Source of the DNA: Bdellovibrionales bacterium
GTDB lineage: Bacteria > Bdellovibrionota > Bdellovibrionia > Bdellovibrionales > JAGQZY01
Assembly: GCA_019750295.1 (NCBI GenBank)
Contig: JAIEOS010000042.1
Location: forward strand, 1 to 64,000
DNA: 64,000 nucleotides
Direction of reading: 5' to 3'
The notes under the pieces are model-generated. The model did no database searches and was not told the origin of the DNA. It saw only the letters and a program-made list of their open reading frames with translations. Shown here piece after piece: positions 19,149 to 28,445 of the stretch (its first letter is position 1; the number at the start of each line of letters is the position of its first letter). The position numbers and the translations under genes are program-made.

Positions 19149-19979
19149 ATGTCTCAGCAGCAAAGACTACCACTTCCGCAAAACGTTCACCCCGATCGCA
19201 ATGCCGATAAGGGCGGGAAGAGTTTTTATTTTTTCGATCTCGACGAAAATATTTTTCACGTCAATTCGGCTCACTACGTTTTCCATAAAGAATCGAAGGT
19301 GATGCTTGAGGTGCCAGGGCGGATCTTTTGGCAAGATTTCGATAACATCGGCAAATCTGGATTTTTGAAGGACTACGAAGTGATTGCGGATGATGAGAAT
19401 GGAAGTTTTCAACGCTTTAGGGATAACCCTTTCAGTGACACTTCCAGCCAGCCCTTTCTCGAAGACGTGTTGAAAGCTCTAGAGATCGGGGATTGGGCGG
19501 GTCCCTCGTGGGATTATTTCTACCATGCGGTTCTCAACCAAAGACCGATCTCTGTGATCACGGCCCGTGGGCACCATCCCGAAACCATTCGGGCAGGGCT
19601 AAAGCTATTTGTGGATCGTGGCCATTTACCCCACGAGCCCAACTACCTTTCGATTTTGCCGGTATCTCATCCCGAAACGCAGAAGAATCTCGCGGGTGGG
19701 TCCATTCCAGAGCTTAAAAGGAAGGCCATACGCCATGCCGTCGAGCTCGCCTTTAAGACTTACGGCGAAAACCCTTACCATCGCTTTGGAATGTCGGATG
19801 ACGATCCTAAAAACGTCCAGAAGATCATCGAGGAATTTACCTATTTAAAACGGGACTACCCGGACAATGCCTTTTTTATCATCGAAACGACCCAAGGCCA
19901 GGTCAATAAGTGGGAAGTTTTTAGTCATCACGCCGAAAAAACATCTGTTCCGAACTATGAACAGCTCAGTCTGTTATAG
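19149..19979 (+). CDS. HAD-like hydrolase-fold protein
   Basis: 276 residues from the ATG at 19149, chosen because of the promoter immediately upstream. SFYFFDLDENIFHVN near residue 25 has the DxD of HAD motif I, and PISVITARGHHPETI has the motif II Ser/Thr position. GMSDDDPKNVQKI late in the protein could be motif IV. The wide spacing and large insert between motifs I and II are unusual. The substrate is unknown. It stands alone between a secreted-protein gene and the Prc protease. Confidence 0.65.
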   Translation: MSQQQRLPLPQNVHPDRNADKGGKSFYFFDLDENIFHVNSAHYVFHKESKVMLEVPGRIFWQDFDNIGKSGFLKDYEVIADDENGSFQRFRDNPFSDTSSQPFLEDVLKALEIGDWAGPSWDYFYHAVLNQRPISVITARGHHPETIRAGLKLFVDRGHLPHEPNYLSILPVSHPETQKNLAGGSIPELKRKAIRHAVELAFKTYGENPYHRFGMSDDDPKNVQKIIEEFTYLKRDYPDNAFFIIETTQGQVNKWEVFSHHAEKTSVPNYEQLSLL

Positions 19980-20216
19980 GGCGCCATCCATCCCGAAAAG
20001 TGATTCACGTCCTGCCATTTAGTGGTACTATGATTTAGGGCGAAGAATCCGCAGATACACCAACTGATATGTGCGCTCTTTCGAACGGTACTTGCGTCTG
20101 GTTTTAACACTTTCTGCAAGTCTTGATCGAAATCCAGACACAATACGGTCGCAAAACCGAAAGTCTTTTGGGTCTCCTGCCGATGAGTTGTAAAACCCCG
20201 TGAAAAGGACGTATTC

Positions 20217-22325
20217 ATGAATTTCATCAAACAAGTATCCCTACTGATTGTGCTTCCATTGATAGTGGGCACGGCTCATGCGCAAAATTTTGCGTTGGGC
20301 GGTCCAATGCAATCAATGAAGCTCACGTGTAACAACGTGAAGGACATTCAGCGTGGATTTCTTTTGGCTCACGTTATTTACAACGAATTGACCCCCACAT
20401 TGGAGGCTCATACCGTTGATCGTTATATCGATTATTTGGACGGGTCGAAGATCATTTTCACAAAAGGGGATGTTGAAACGATTCAAAAAGAAATGAAGGG
20501 GATTTTTACGGATCTCGAAAAGCGAGATTGCAAAAAGCTTCAAGCGGTTCAGAAGTTGTACTCGAAGCGTTTAGAAGACCGTGCCGCTTTCGCGAAGGCG
20601 ACCTTAAATAAAGATTTTAAATTCGACAAAAAAACTCGTCTGGTGATCGATGCTAAAAAACGCAGCTATTCCGCCAACGACAAAGAGTTGAAGGAGCTTC
20701 AAAAGAAGTACTTAAACTTCCAAGTTTCAAACTATTTGTTATCGGATGAAAAGCTTCCCGATGCGGTTGAAAAGGTCAAGCGAAGCTATGACCGAATCGC
20801 GAAAAAGTTAAAAGACATTAAAGAAGAAGACATGTTGACCAACTATTTGAATGCTTTTGGTCGCGGTCTTGATGCGCACACGTCTTATTTTTCTGCAGAT
20901 ATGCTCGAGGACTTCGAAATCTCTATGCGTTTATCTCTCCAAGGGATCGGCGCGACTCTCACGCAAGAGGATGGCTTTACAACAGTAGAGGCCCTCGTTA
21001 AGGGTGGAGCTGCAGATCGTTCTGGTCTTGTTCTCGAAAAAGATAAAATTATCGGTGTTTCTCAAGTGGACGAAAACGGTAAAGTGAGCCCTATGGACGA
21101 AGTGATCGAATGGGATCTTCGTGATGTTGTGGCTAAAATTCGCGGAAATAAAGGAACTAAAGTTCGTTTAAAAATCATGCGTAAAAAAGACGGGAAGCCT
21201 GAGACGCTTTTCGTAACGCTCACTCGTGACGAAGTGAAGCTCGAGGACGAAGCCGCTCAGATCTCTTATCTTGAGAAGAATGTGAACGGTGTCAATCGTA
21301 AGGTGGGTGTGATTAATCTTCCGTCGTTCTACGCCGACTCCCGTCGTGGTGGTCGCTCTTGCGCTGAAGACGTTGCCAAGTTGATCGAAGAAGCTAAAAA
21401 GCAAAAAGTCGACTCTATGGTTTTAGACCTTTCGCAAAACGGGGGCGGTAGCCTCAGTGATGCTGTGGATCTCGCCGGTCTCTTTTTTGGAACTGGAAAC
21501 GTCGTGATGCAATCATCGCGCTCTCCAGAAGTAAAACCCCTTCCTTTAAAAGACGTGGAGCCTAAAGTGAATTGGTCAGGTCCTCTCGTGATCCTGACGA
21601 GCCGTTTTAGTGCCAGTGCCTCAGAGATCGTCGCCGGTGCGCTGAAAGATTACGGCCGCGCGGTGGTGGTCGGTTCTGATCACACCTTTGGTAAAGGGAC
21701 CGTTCAACAGGTGATTCAATTGGCGACAGGTCTTGGTGCTTTAAAAGTGACCATAGGTATGTTCTTTACGCCGAGCGGTTTTTCCACCCAGCATAGAGGG
21801 GTGGCTTCTCACATTGTTTTCCCGAGCGAATTCGACGGGGATGATGATGAAATCGGAGAGAAGACTCTGGAGTACTCTCTTCCTCCAAAACAGATCGACT
21901 CCTTCCTTTCTCCTCAAGCGTACGTGACCACGGGCGAAGGAAAATGGGATAAAGTGGACGATAAAGTTGTATCGACTTTAAAGAAGCGCTCGGAAGAGCG
22001 AGTGGCCTCAAGCCCAGAGTTCGCCGAAATTAAGAAAAAAGTAGAGAAGCGTAAGAAAGATACAAAAGAGATCGTACTTGAGGACTCTTTCAATGACCTT
22101 AAAGAGAAAAAAGACGAGAGCGATAAAAAGAAGAAGTTTTCGGAAGCTGAAAAAAAGGCCGAATACTTTAAGCGCGCTGATGTCAGCGAAGCGGTCAATA
22201 TCGCCGTCGACTTTGTTGATATTAAGAGCAAAGTTCCACTGAAAGTTATTGCTCAAAGCAGCAATACGGCCTCAGATAATCGTGGAATTCAGTCGGAGAA
22301 AAAACCAGTCCAACACGAGAACTAA
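20217..22325 (+). CDS. prc: Tail-specific C-terminal processing protease (Prc/Tsp, S41)
   Basis: 702 residues with a signal peptide (cut after TAHA). A periplasmic protease that trims C-termini of envelope proteins. An N-terminal helical Tsp domain (30-230) precedes a PDZ domain (near 240-340, LQGIGATLTQEDGFTTVEAL). The S41 domain follows: the catalytic Ser is in SRFSASASEIVAGALKDY and the Lys in GSDHTFGKGTVQQ. The last 150 residues are a Lys/Glu-rich region as in E. coli Prc. The start has AAAGGA upstream. Confidence 0.93.
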   Translation: MNFIKQVSLLIVLPLIVGTAHAQNFALGGPMQSMKLTCNNVKDIQRGFLLAHVIYNELTPTLEAHTVDRYIDYLDGSKIIFTKGDVETIQKEMKGIFTDLEKRDCKKLQAVQKLYSKRLEDRAAFAKATLNKDFKFDKKTRLVIDAKKRSYSANDKELKELQKKYLNFQVSNYLLSDEKLPDAVEKVKRSYDRIAKKLKDIKEEDMLTNYLNAFGRGLDAHTSYFSADMLEDFEISMRLSLQGIGATLTQEDGFTTVEALVKGGAADRSGLVLEKDKIIGVSQVDENGKVSPMDEVIEWDLRDVVAKIRGNKGTKVRLKIMRKKDGKPETLFVTLTRDEVKLEDEAAQISYLEKNVNGVNRKVGVINLPSFYADSRRGGRSCAEDVAKLIEEAKKQKVDSMVLDLSQNGGGSLSDAVDLAGLFFGTGNVVMQSSRSPEVKPLPLKDVEPKVNWSGPLVILTSRFSASASEIVAGALKDYGRAVVVGSDHTFGKGTVQQVIQLATGLGALKVTIGMFFTPSGFSTQHRGVASHIVFPSEFDGDDDEIGEKTLEYSLPPKQIDSFLSPQAYVTTGEGKWDKVDDKVVSTLKKRSEERVASSPEFAEIKKKVEKRKKDTKEIVLEDSFNDLKEKKDESDKKKKFSEAEKKAEYFKRADVSEAVNIAVDFVDIKSKVPLKVIAQSSNTASDNRGIQSEKKPVQHEN

Positions 22326-22331
22326 GCCTCG

Positions 22332-22360
22332 TTGACAATTATCCTCGGCTCACCTAGTTT
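22332..22360 (+). promoter_or_regulatory. Promoter of the E1 operon
   Basis: A consensus TTGACA at 22332-22337, a 17-base spacer and TAGTTT at 22355-22360. The ATG at 22369 is 8 bases further on and has no ribosome site, so the transcript would start at about the first codon. Confidence 0.5.
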
Positions 22361-22368
22361 CCTAATTT

Positions 22369-23484
22369 ATGGGTGAGCCTAGATCTTCTAAATCGCAAAA
22401 GTCCTCTGTCCGCGCAAAAACCGCTAAAACTAAGCGAGTGATTATGGCCGCAAAATCTTCTAAAAAATCCGCAAAAACAGCGTCTTCAAAATCCTCTTTA
22501 AGTCTCCCTAAAGATCTTATGCTTCGCATTTACGACTTAATGGTGCGTTCACGCATTCTCGAAGAACGCATGATTCAAGTGTATCGTCGTGGCGACGCTT
22601 TCTTTTGGATTGGTGCTCCCGGGGAAGAAGCCTTTGGGGTGGCCCTCGGCCTTCTGGCCAACAAAGGTCAAGGTCCCGAGTATGATTATATGCATCTTCA
22701 CTATCGTTGCACTCCTACGTTGTTAGCCATGGGAATGAGCGAAGAGGACGCGCTCCGTTTGATCATGAATCGAGCGACCGATGTCAGCACCGGTGGGCGA
22801 AATTTCTCCAATCACTACTGCTATCCGCAGTGGAATGTTCTCCCGGTGTCTTCTCCTATTGAAATTCAATACTCGATTGCGATTGGAACAGCCATCTCGC
22901 AAAAACGTCACGGTAAGGGTGTTAGCATCATCACTGGTGGCGATGCCGGAACGGCCGAGGGGGATTTCGCCAGCGCTTTGATTTGGTCGAGCCGCCCAGC
23001 CTCTCCGCTTCCGATGTACATGACCGTGCAAAACAACCGCTGGGGAATCTCTACCGATTTCGCCAGTCAGCACGGTGAAAAGTATGTGGCGGATCGTGGG
23101 AAAGCATTTGGAATTCGCACCGGCGTTTACAATGGAAACGACCCCGTTGAGGCGTACCTCGCGATTAAAAATGATCTCGATTACATTCGCAAGACAGGGA
23201 AGCCCGTGCTTTCCGAATTTATGGTGTCTCGTCTTTACGGACACTCCTCAGCTTCGGGAGCGAACCGCTCAGCCAATGAACCTTGCTGTATCGAGCTTTT
23301 CGAAAAGAAATTGATCGATGCGAAGGTGATCACCGCGGCGGAATGTAAAAAAAATCGTGAAGAGCACTTTGAGCGAATTCGGGAAATTACCGATCGTGTG
23401 CGCGAAGAGCCGCAACCGACCGCAGAGACCCTTTGGGAACACACTTATAAAAATAGTGAAAACGCCGATTGGAGGAAGTTCTAA
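22369..23484 (+). CDS. 2-oxoacid dehydrogenase E1 component, alpha subunit
   Basis: 371 residues. Thiamine-diphosphate enzyme of the pyruvate or branched-chain 2-oxoacid dehydrogenase complex. The core has RSRILEERMIQVYRRGDAFF, GAPGEEAFGVALG, the TPP site GGDAGTAEGDFASALIW with QNNRWGIST, and GHSSASGANRS. A Lys/Ser/Ala-rich leader of about 45 residues precedes it. A start at the internal Met (22444) would halve that leader. The hydrophobic pocket and GEEA resemble the branched-chain type more than PdhA, but substrate choice cannot be read safely. E2 and E3 are not in the window. Confidence 0.9.
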   Translation: MGEPRSSKSQKSSVRAKTAKTKRVIMAAKSSKKSAKTASSKSSLSLPKDLMLRIYDLMVRSRILEERMIQVYRRGDAFFWIGAPGEEAFGVALGLLANKGQGPEYDYMHLHYRCTPTLLAMGMSEEDALRLIMNRATDVSTGGRNFSNHYCYPQWNVLPVSSPIEIQYSIAIGTAISQKRHGKGVSIITGGDAGTAEGDFASALIWSSRPASPLPMYMTVQNNRWGISTDFASQHGEKYVADRGKAFGIRTGVYNGNDPVEAYLAIKNDLDYIRKTGKPVLSEFMVSRLYGHSSASGANRSANEPCCIELFEKKLIDAKVITAAECKKNREEHFERIREITDRVREEPQPTAETLWEHTYKNSENADWRKF

Positions 23485-24536
23485 TGGCTAATATGGCTCA
23501 AGCCATTCGCATGGCCCTCCATTTTGCAGAAACCCACCTCGAATTAAAAGACGTGTTCGGCCAAGATGTGGGAGAACCTTTAGGCGGTGTTTTTACCGCC
23601 ACCCAAGGCGTGGAGTGTGCGTGGAATACTCCTTTGGATGAGCGTGGAATTATCGGTGCCGCTATGGGAATCGCCTTCGCTGGCGAACGTTGCGTGGCCG
23701 AGATCCAATTTTGTGACTATATTTTTAATACGATCGATCTTTTAAAATTCGCCGGCAACACCTCTTGGTGCACTAACGGCAATTACAATCTACCAATGAC
23801 GGTGATGACTCCAGTGGGCGCGGGAATCCGCGGCTCGGTTTATCACAGTCATAGTTTTGATGCGTGGGCCACGCGCCTTCCGGGATGGAAGGTAGTTATG
23901 CCTTCGAATCCGAAAGACGCTTACGGGTTACTTCTCGCCGCGATTAAAGATCCCAATCCAGTTCTGTTCTTAAAGCCGAAAGCTTTGATGCGCGTTCGGG
24001 GCGCGGATTTGATTCCGGGAGAGCCTGAGGACGAGAAGCAATTAAAATCGATGATCGACGCTCCACTCGGTGATCGCTCGCGCTGGAAAGCCAAGTGGCC
24101 ACCAGTGGAAGATTTTACCGTTGAGATCGGCAAAGGGAAAATCGTTCAAGAGGGAAGTGATGTGACCATCGTCACTTACGGTCGCCATGTCCTCATGGCC
24201 GAAGATGCGGTGAAAAAGGTGAGCGATCGCTATTCCGTAGAAATCATCGACCTGCGTTCGCTTTATCCTTATGACTGGTCGATGATTAAAGATTCTGTTT
24301 TAAAAACTCGCCGTGTGATTTTCCTCAATGAAGATACGGAAGTAACCAACTTTGGAGAGCATTTGGCCTATAGAGCCACACAAGAGCTGTTCTATCACCT
24401 TTATGCGGCTCCTGTAGTTCTCGCGGGCAAAAACCTGCCGGGCATTGGTCTTCATCCGGTCTTCGAAGAAAACTCCGTTCCTCAAGAGCACGATATCGTC
24501 GCGGCGATTGAAGAGTTGATGGCCACGGAGCCTTAG
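23484..24536 (+). CDS. 2-oxoacid dehydrogenase E1 component, beta subunit
   Basis: 350 residues from the ATG at 23484, which shares its A with the TAA of the alpha gene (TAATG) and has GGAGG upstream. Transketolase-like pyrimidine-binding and C-terminal domains are recognisable from FGQDVGEPLGGVFTATQG, TPLDERGIIGAAMGIAF, EIQFCDYIFN, GRHVLMAEDA, EIIDLRSLYPYD and FLNEDT. Together with the alpha subunit it forms the alpha2beta2 E1 enzyme that decarboxylates the 2-oxoacid and charges the lipoyl group of E2. Confidence 0.92.
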   Translation: MANMAQAIRMALHFAETHLELKDVFGQDVGEPLGGVFTATQGVECAWNTPLDERGIIGAAMGIAFAGERCVAEIQFCDYIFNTIDLLKFAGNTSWCTNGNYNLPMTVMTPVGAGIRGSVYHSHSFDAWATRLPGWKVVMPSNPKDAYGLLLAAIKDPNPVLFLKPKALMRVRGADLIPGEPEDEKQLKSMIDAPLGDRSRWKAKWPPVEDFTVEIGKGKIVQEGSDVTIVTYGRHVLMAEDAVKKVSDRYSVEIIDLRSLYPYDWSMIKDSVLKTRRVIFLNEDTEVTNFGEHLAYRATQELFYHLYAAPVVLAGKNLPGIGLHPVFEENSVPQEHDIVAAIEELMATEP

Positions 24537-24580
24537 ACATCGCCTTAGATCTAAAATTAATCCACTTACGATAGGTTAAA

Positions 24581-25384
24581 ATGAGTCGTCCGCAAAAATT
24601 CCCCGCTACTTTTGATAAATACGATTACTACAGCCGTGCTGTTCAATCTCCTAAGAACGATGTGCAGTTCTTTAAAAAGGTTTTTCGAGATTTAAAAAAG
24701 AAAAAGCCAAAAACTATGCGTGAAGACTTTTGTGGAACTTTTGAGCTGAGCCGTGCATGGGTGCGAAGTGGTCCAGAAATGGAAGCGGTCGGGGTGGATC
24801 TGGATCTCGAGCCGATCAGTTATGGCCTTAAAGGTTTTAAAGAAATGACGGTGGACCAACAGCGTCGGTTAGATATTTTAAACAAAAATGTTCTCGATAA
24901 AAATCTGCCGACTGCGGATCTTGTCGCAGCGATGAATTTTTCACATTATATCTTCAAAGATCGTAAAGTGATGCTCGAGTATTTTAAAAACTGTTACCGC
25001 GGAGTGAATAAAGGTGGTTTATTTATTCTCGATTGTTTTGGCGGTAGTGAGAGCTACGAGCCCAACGAAGAGCGCACTCAGCACGAAGGATTTGTTTACT
25101 ATTGGGATCAGGACTCTTTTGATCCTGTCACCAACGAAGGCCAATTCTACATTCACTTTAAAGTGAAAGGTTATAAAAAGAAATTTAAGAAAGTCTTTTC
25201 CTATGACTGGCGCTTATGGTCCATTCCTGAGCTTCGCGACATTCTCGACGAGGCCGGTTTTAAAAAGACCCATATTTATTGGGAAGGTACTACCAAAACC
25301 GGTGAAGGTGATGGCAACTTTAATCGCGTGACCGAGGGCGAGTACTGCGAGTCGTGGATTGCTTACATTGCTTGCGAAAAATAA
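24581..25384 (+). CDS. Class I SAM-dependent methyltransferase
   Basis: 267 residues. TMREDFCGTFELSRAW is a divergent SAM-binding motif I (E/DxCGxG form) and EAVGVDLDLEPI is the acidic loop after strand 2. DLVAAMNFSHYIFKDR and GLFILDCFGGSES are motifs 4 and 5. After the Rossmann core comes a beta-rich segment with many Tyr, Phe and Lys. Substrate unknown. It may share a transcript with the E1 genes (44-base gap) or be independent. Confidence 0.78.
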   Translation: MSRPQKFPATFDKYDYYSRAVQSPKNDVQFFKKVFRDLKKKKPKTMREDFCGTFELSRAWVRSGPEMEAVGVDLDLEPISYGLKGFKEMTVDQQRRLDILNKNVLDKNLPTADLVAAMNFSHYIFKDRKVMLEYFKNCYRGVNKGGLFILDCFGGSESYEPNEERTQHEGFVYYWDQDSFDPVTNEGQFYIHFKVKGYKKKFKKVFSYDWRLWSIPELRDILDEAGFKKTHIYWEGTTKTGEGDGNFNRVTEGEYCESWIAYIACEK

Positions 25385-25456
25385 GCGGGCTTTTGGTCGA
25401 GTCCGAAGAATCTATTAAGCTAGAAAAATAAAAACAAAGTCGCTTATACTAATTCC

Positions 25457-26098
25457 ATGAGATTCTTTCTATTTCTTGCGGTGAGTATGGGTGCAGCTTC
25501 GGCCTTCGCGAAAGCATGCATCGAAGATGAACACTACAATCACGTCATCCTTGAGCGAATGGATCGAGCTCGCGCCGATAAACAGAAAGATCGATTGTGT
25601 TCCGATGTGCCGACCAAGCCGAGCGAGCGCCAAGCTGCCATTAAGGCGATGAACGAAGCGGCCGGAGAAGAAGAAGCGGCCACAGCCATTCAAAAGATCC
25701 GAAAGTTTATGGCGTGTGGAGTGATGACTCATCAAGAAGAGGGTTACGAAGAGTTGTCTCTGATGAGTTACGTGAAGGTGGCGGCGAACAATCACCGTGG
25801 ACCTTGTGTTAACTTTTGGGCCCATCAGGCGTCTTGCGTGGCCCACAAGCGAGATGTGAATATTCCTTGGGAGCCCACGGCCTACTATCCCGCAGGTTCG
25901 CGCACATGCCCTGAACTTAAGCAGACTTTTATGAGCTATGGAATTTATGAACCCGCAGTGACTCCACCGGAAGCCTCGGCTCCTGCAGAGCCACGCAAGC
26001 CCACCGCTATTGCAGTGCCCGATATCACTTCGCCAGAGGCCACCAAGCCCGTCGTCGATGCGCCCAAGGTGAGCGATAAGCCTGGTGCCCAAGAGTAA
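25457..26098 (+). CDS. Secreted protein with Pro/Ala-rich tail
   Basis: 213 residues with signal peptide MRFFLFLAVSMGAASAFA. The mature N-terminal 130 residues are helical with several Cys (C21, CSDVP, MACGV, GPCVN, ASCVA, RTCPE) and look like a small disulfide-bonded domain. From about residue 165 the chain becomes Pro/Ala/Glu-rich and probably unstructured. TATACT at 25445-25450 lies 6 bases before the ATG and there is no ribosome site, so the mRNA may be leaderless. No family recognised. Confidence 0.6.
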   Translation: MRFFLFLAVSMGAASAFAKACIEDEHYNHVILERMDRARADKQKDRLCSDVPTKPSERQAAIKAMNEAAGEEEAATAIQKIRKFMACGVMTHQEEGYEELSLMSYVKVAANNHRGPCVNFWAHQASCVAHKRDVNIPWEPTAYYPAGSRTCPELKQTFMSYGIYEPAVTPPEASAPAEPRKPTAIAVPDITSPEATKPVVDAPKVSDKPGAQE

Positions 26099-26265
26099 CC
26101 CCAAGGTCATCCTGAACGCAGTGACGCTGATCTGACAAATTGTAGATCTGTCAGGGCTGTAAAATTTTTTCTTCGCAAAATCTACAATCTTGCTCCGAGG
26201 GGTCTTTAAGATATTCAGTTCGGTGAGGATGTTTTATCTCTGACCTTCAACCAATTGGAGGGATC

Positions 26266-26895
26266 ATGTTCAATAAATTCGTAATCGTTCTTATGTCTTC
26301 TTTACTCGGTGCTAGCGCTATGGCTAATTCTTTTGAGGAAGAACTCGGTCGCAAAGTTTCTGCTCAAGAAGCACAGCAAATGGAACAAATGTTAACCGCT
26401 ATTTCTGCCCAGTCCGAACAACCGAACTTCGTATTGGCTGCTGCCACTGATGACAACCGCACCATCGGTTACAACATGGCTTGTTTAACGGCAAAAGGTG
26501 GAGCTTTGACCGCATCCACTCAAAAGTTGGTTTGCTCTAACATCTACGGAGAGACTTTCACAATTTCTAGAAGTTCTGGAATTAATGAACAGACCGTTTT
26601 CTCTTTATCTGCAGCTGTTGGCGTTCTTTATGTCAGAATGCACGTGAACGAAAGCGTTTATAACCGTCTCCAAAGCCTTCAACTGATCGAAGAGCCTGTC
26701 GATGCGATTGGATTAGATCTTTCTAAAGGGATCGTTGGCGCACAAATTCTTTTCCTCTCTTCTCCTAACGTGAGTATCAAAATGGGCGGATGGTTGCCAG
26801 GTCTTGGCGCAGGTTTAACCTCTGAGCAGAATGGAAATGCGGATCGCGCCACTTTCCAAGGTTCAATGGTTACTGTGAAGAAATTCAACTGGTAG
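26266..26895 (+). CDS. Secreted protein, unknown function
   Basis: 209 residues with signal peptide MFNKFVIVLMSSLLGASAMA and a TTGGAGGG ribosome site. The mature part starts with a helix (FEEELGRKVSAQEAQQMEQM) followed by a beta-rich region with small residues and a Gly-rich end (GGWLPGLGAGLT). The base composition and codon choice (many T-ending codons) suggest strong expression. No homologous family recognised. An intrinsic terminator follows. Confidence 0.6.
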   Translation: MFNKFVIVLMSSLLGASAMANSFEEELGRKVSAQEAQQMEQMLTAISAQSEQPNFVLAAATDDNRTIGYNMACLTAKGGALTASTQKLVCSNIYGETFTISRSSGINEQTVFSLSAAVGVLYVRMHVNESVYNRLQSLQLIEEPVDAIGLDLSKGIVGAQILFLSSPNVSIKMGGWLPGLGAGLTSEQNGNADRATFQGSMVTVKKFNW

Positions 26896-26942
26896 TCTAA
26901 AATAGAGTTCTTATCTTTGACGGAAACGTCGAGGTTAAAAGC

Positions 26943-26975
26943 AAGGTCTCGCAAAGTTTGCGGGACCTTTTTTTT
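26943..26975 (+). terminator. Intrinsic terminator
   Basis: AGGTCTCGCAA pairs with TTGCGGGACCT (11 pairs including one G-T) around a 3-nt loop and runs directly into eight T residues. It lies 48 bases after the stop of the secreted-protein gene ending at 26895. Confidence 0.85.
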
Positions 26976-27032
26976 GAGTAAGACGTCTCACGATGACGGT
27001 ATTCGCTCGTGATCACGAACACGGACCCGAGT

Positions 27033-27623
27033 TTACTTTGGAGCTGGAGTTGATTTTTTCGTTTTCTTGGCTTGCTTTTCGGCCTGTTCGATCTGTTCAC
27101 CGACGGCCTCTTTGATTTCCGCCATAGTGAGGACGGACTTCATCTTTAGACCGGCGTCCTTTAAGGCTTGAGTGTCGCCCTCGCTGCGATCAATAACACA
27201 AACAACACTAGTCACAATAGCGCCCGCATCGCGAAGCATTTTTGTTGTGGCCACAACTTGTCCACCGGTTGTGATGACATCTTCTATCAGACAGATTTTT
27301 TTACCTTTAACATCAGGGCCTTCTGCGAATTTACAAGTCCCATAACTTTTTGCACTTTTCCTTAAAAAAACGACGGGAATCCGTGCGCGGAGAGAGACCA
27401 CTGTGGCGAGAGGAATTCCCCCCATTTCGAGAGCGCCTAACAGTTCTGTTCCCTTCGGAACTAGGGGAGTCATAAAGTCGACGATATCGGTTAATATTTC
27501 GGGACGAGATTCAAACTGGTATTTATCAAAGTATTCTTTCGAAACTTTTCCAGAGCGAAGTTTGAATTCACCGGTAAGATGAGACACCTTGTAAATACTT
27601 TGAGCCAGTTCCGTTTTAGTCAT
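27033..27623 (-). CDS. pyrE: Orotate phosphoribosyltransferase
   Basis: 196 residues from the ATG at 27623, which overlaps the stop of cutA by 8 bases. An upstream frame to 27722 only reads cutA out of frame. It couples orotate to PRPP in pyrimidine synthesis. The PRPP-binding loop is ICLIEDVITTGGQVV. FKLRSGKVSKEYFDKY, the substrate segment GALEMGGIPLA and VFLRKSAKSYGT are also family marks. The last 25 residues are a Lys/Ala/Gln-rich tail not needed by the enzyme core. Confidence 0.93.
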   Translation of the reverse strand: MTKTELAQSIYKVSHLTGEFKLRSGKVSKEYFDKYQFESRPEILTDIVDFMTPLVPKGTELLGALEMGGIPLATVVSLRARIPVVFLRKSAKSYGTCKFAEGPDVKGKKICLIEDVITTGGQVVATTKMLRDAGAIVTSVVCVIDRSEGDTQALKDAGLKMKSVLTMAEIKEAVGEQIEQAEKQAKKTKKSTPAPK

Positions 27624-27951
27624 GGGTTTGTGTATATATCCATTCGAGGAAGTTGTCAGTGCCTTCTTCAATTGGCCAAAACACCAAGCACGGTGTCGTG
27701 TAGCTATGATTTTGGACAACAAAATCTTCCACTGATTTCAGGCGATCTTTTGTGGTTTTGAGGGTGGCCGAGACCTCAGTGTCAGTGTGCAATGAATTTT
27801 CCCAGTTATAAATCGCAGTATGAGGCGCATGGATGTTAGCGCAGGCGATGAGGCGCTTTTCGACCATGGATCGACAAAGAGTTTGGGCTTCGTTTTGGTC
27901 CTTAAAAGTAATGTATCCCATGTATGCAGACATCCCGCGAAACTCGAGCAT
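27616..27951 (-). CDS. cutA: CutA-type divalent cation tolerance protein
   Basis: 111 residues, or 105 if it starts at the Met at 27933. Small PII-like ferredoxin-fold trimer with a poorly defined role in metal tolerance. Typical marks are MVEKRLIACANI, IYNWENSLHTDTEVSATLKTT, the helix and loop HSYTTPCLVFWPI (HPYEVPEI in relatives) and FLEWI at the end. It is coupled to pyrE by overlap. Confidence 0.88.
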   Translation of the reverse strand: MLEFRGMSAYMGYITFKDQNEAQTLCRSMVEKRLIACANIHAPHTAIYNWENSLHTDTEVSATLKTTKDRLKSVEDFVVQNHSYTTPCLVFWPIEEGTDNFLEWIYTQTHD

Positions 27952-28001
27952 TTTAGGGTTGATGTCAATTGGCTGCGTTGCAGCAAGATTCGAACATTCC
28001 G

Positions 28002-28020
28002 ATGTGGGAATTCCCTACAT
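28002..28020. promoter_or_regulatory. Palindrome in divergent intergenic region
   Basis: ATGT-GGGAATTCCC-tACAT, with one bulged T on the right, lies between the divergent cutA and the small secreted-protein gene. A further GGGAATT half-site follows at about 28025. It could be an operator for either gene. No regulator is implied. Confidence 0.3.
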
Positions 28021-28136
28021 ATCTTTTGGGAATTGAGTCGAGTTGGTTTTTCAATTTGACGTCGGTGGAGGATTAAAAAGGACATCGGCGGGGACTTCGT
28101 CTAAGTACGGGGTCGGTCTTAAAAAAGGAGATTTCG

Positions 28137-28445
28137 ATGTTATTTTTAGTTTTATTCGTCAGCTTATTCGGTCATTCTCAAGAGGACTCCCTGCCTCAGT
28201 CTTGTGTTCAAAAAGCCAAGGCATTAGCCACCGTCCTTGATCTCGACTACACCCAACCTGCAGAATTAAGATCCTTCCAAAAGACGGGAGAAGGCTTTTA
28301 CGTCGGAGAAGAAAATTTTAGCGGCATCATTGATTTCCGATGCCAGGCGAGATTTATCGTCAGCCTCAGCTATAAAAAAGCATCGGACGTGTGTGACGTG
28401 ATCGAGTTGACGAAGATGCAAGGCTTTCACTGCGATCCGCTCTAA
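28137..28445 (+). CDS. Small secreted protein, unknown function
   Basis: 102 residues with a clear AAAGGAG site before the ATG. A short signal peptide (MLFLVLFVSLFGHS) precedes a mature part with four Cys (QSCVQ, FRCQA, DVCDV, FHCDP) that probably form two disulfides. Its stop overlaps by 4 bases the stop of the convergent gene at 28442. Confidence 0.6.
   Translation: MLFLVLFVSLFGHSQEDSLPQSCVQKAKALATVLDLDYTQPAELRSFQKTGEGFYVGEENFSGIIDFRCQARFIVSLSYKKASDVCDVIELTKMQGFHCDPL

Noticed and set aside
25469-26110. 213-residue open frame antisense to the secreted protein at 25457
   Set aside because: It lies almost exactly over a gene with a signal peptide and has a His/Arg/Gly-rich composition typical of antisense frames. 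No ribosome site or family motif.
26129-26166. Possible terminator after 26098 (CTGACA ... TGTCAG with later T run)
   Set aside because: The stem is six pairs with an 11-nt loop, and seven to ten bases separate it from the T run, so it is not a convincing intrinsic terminator.
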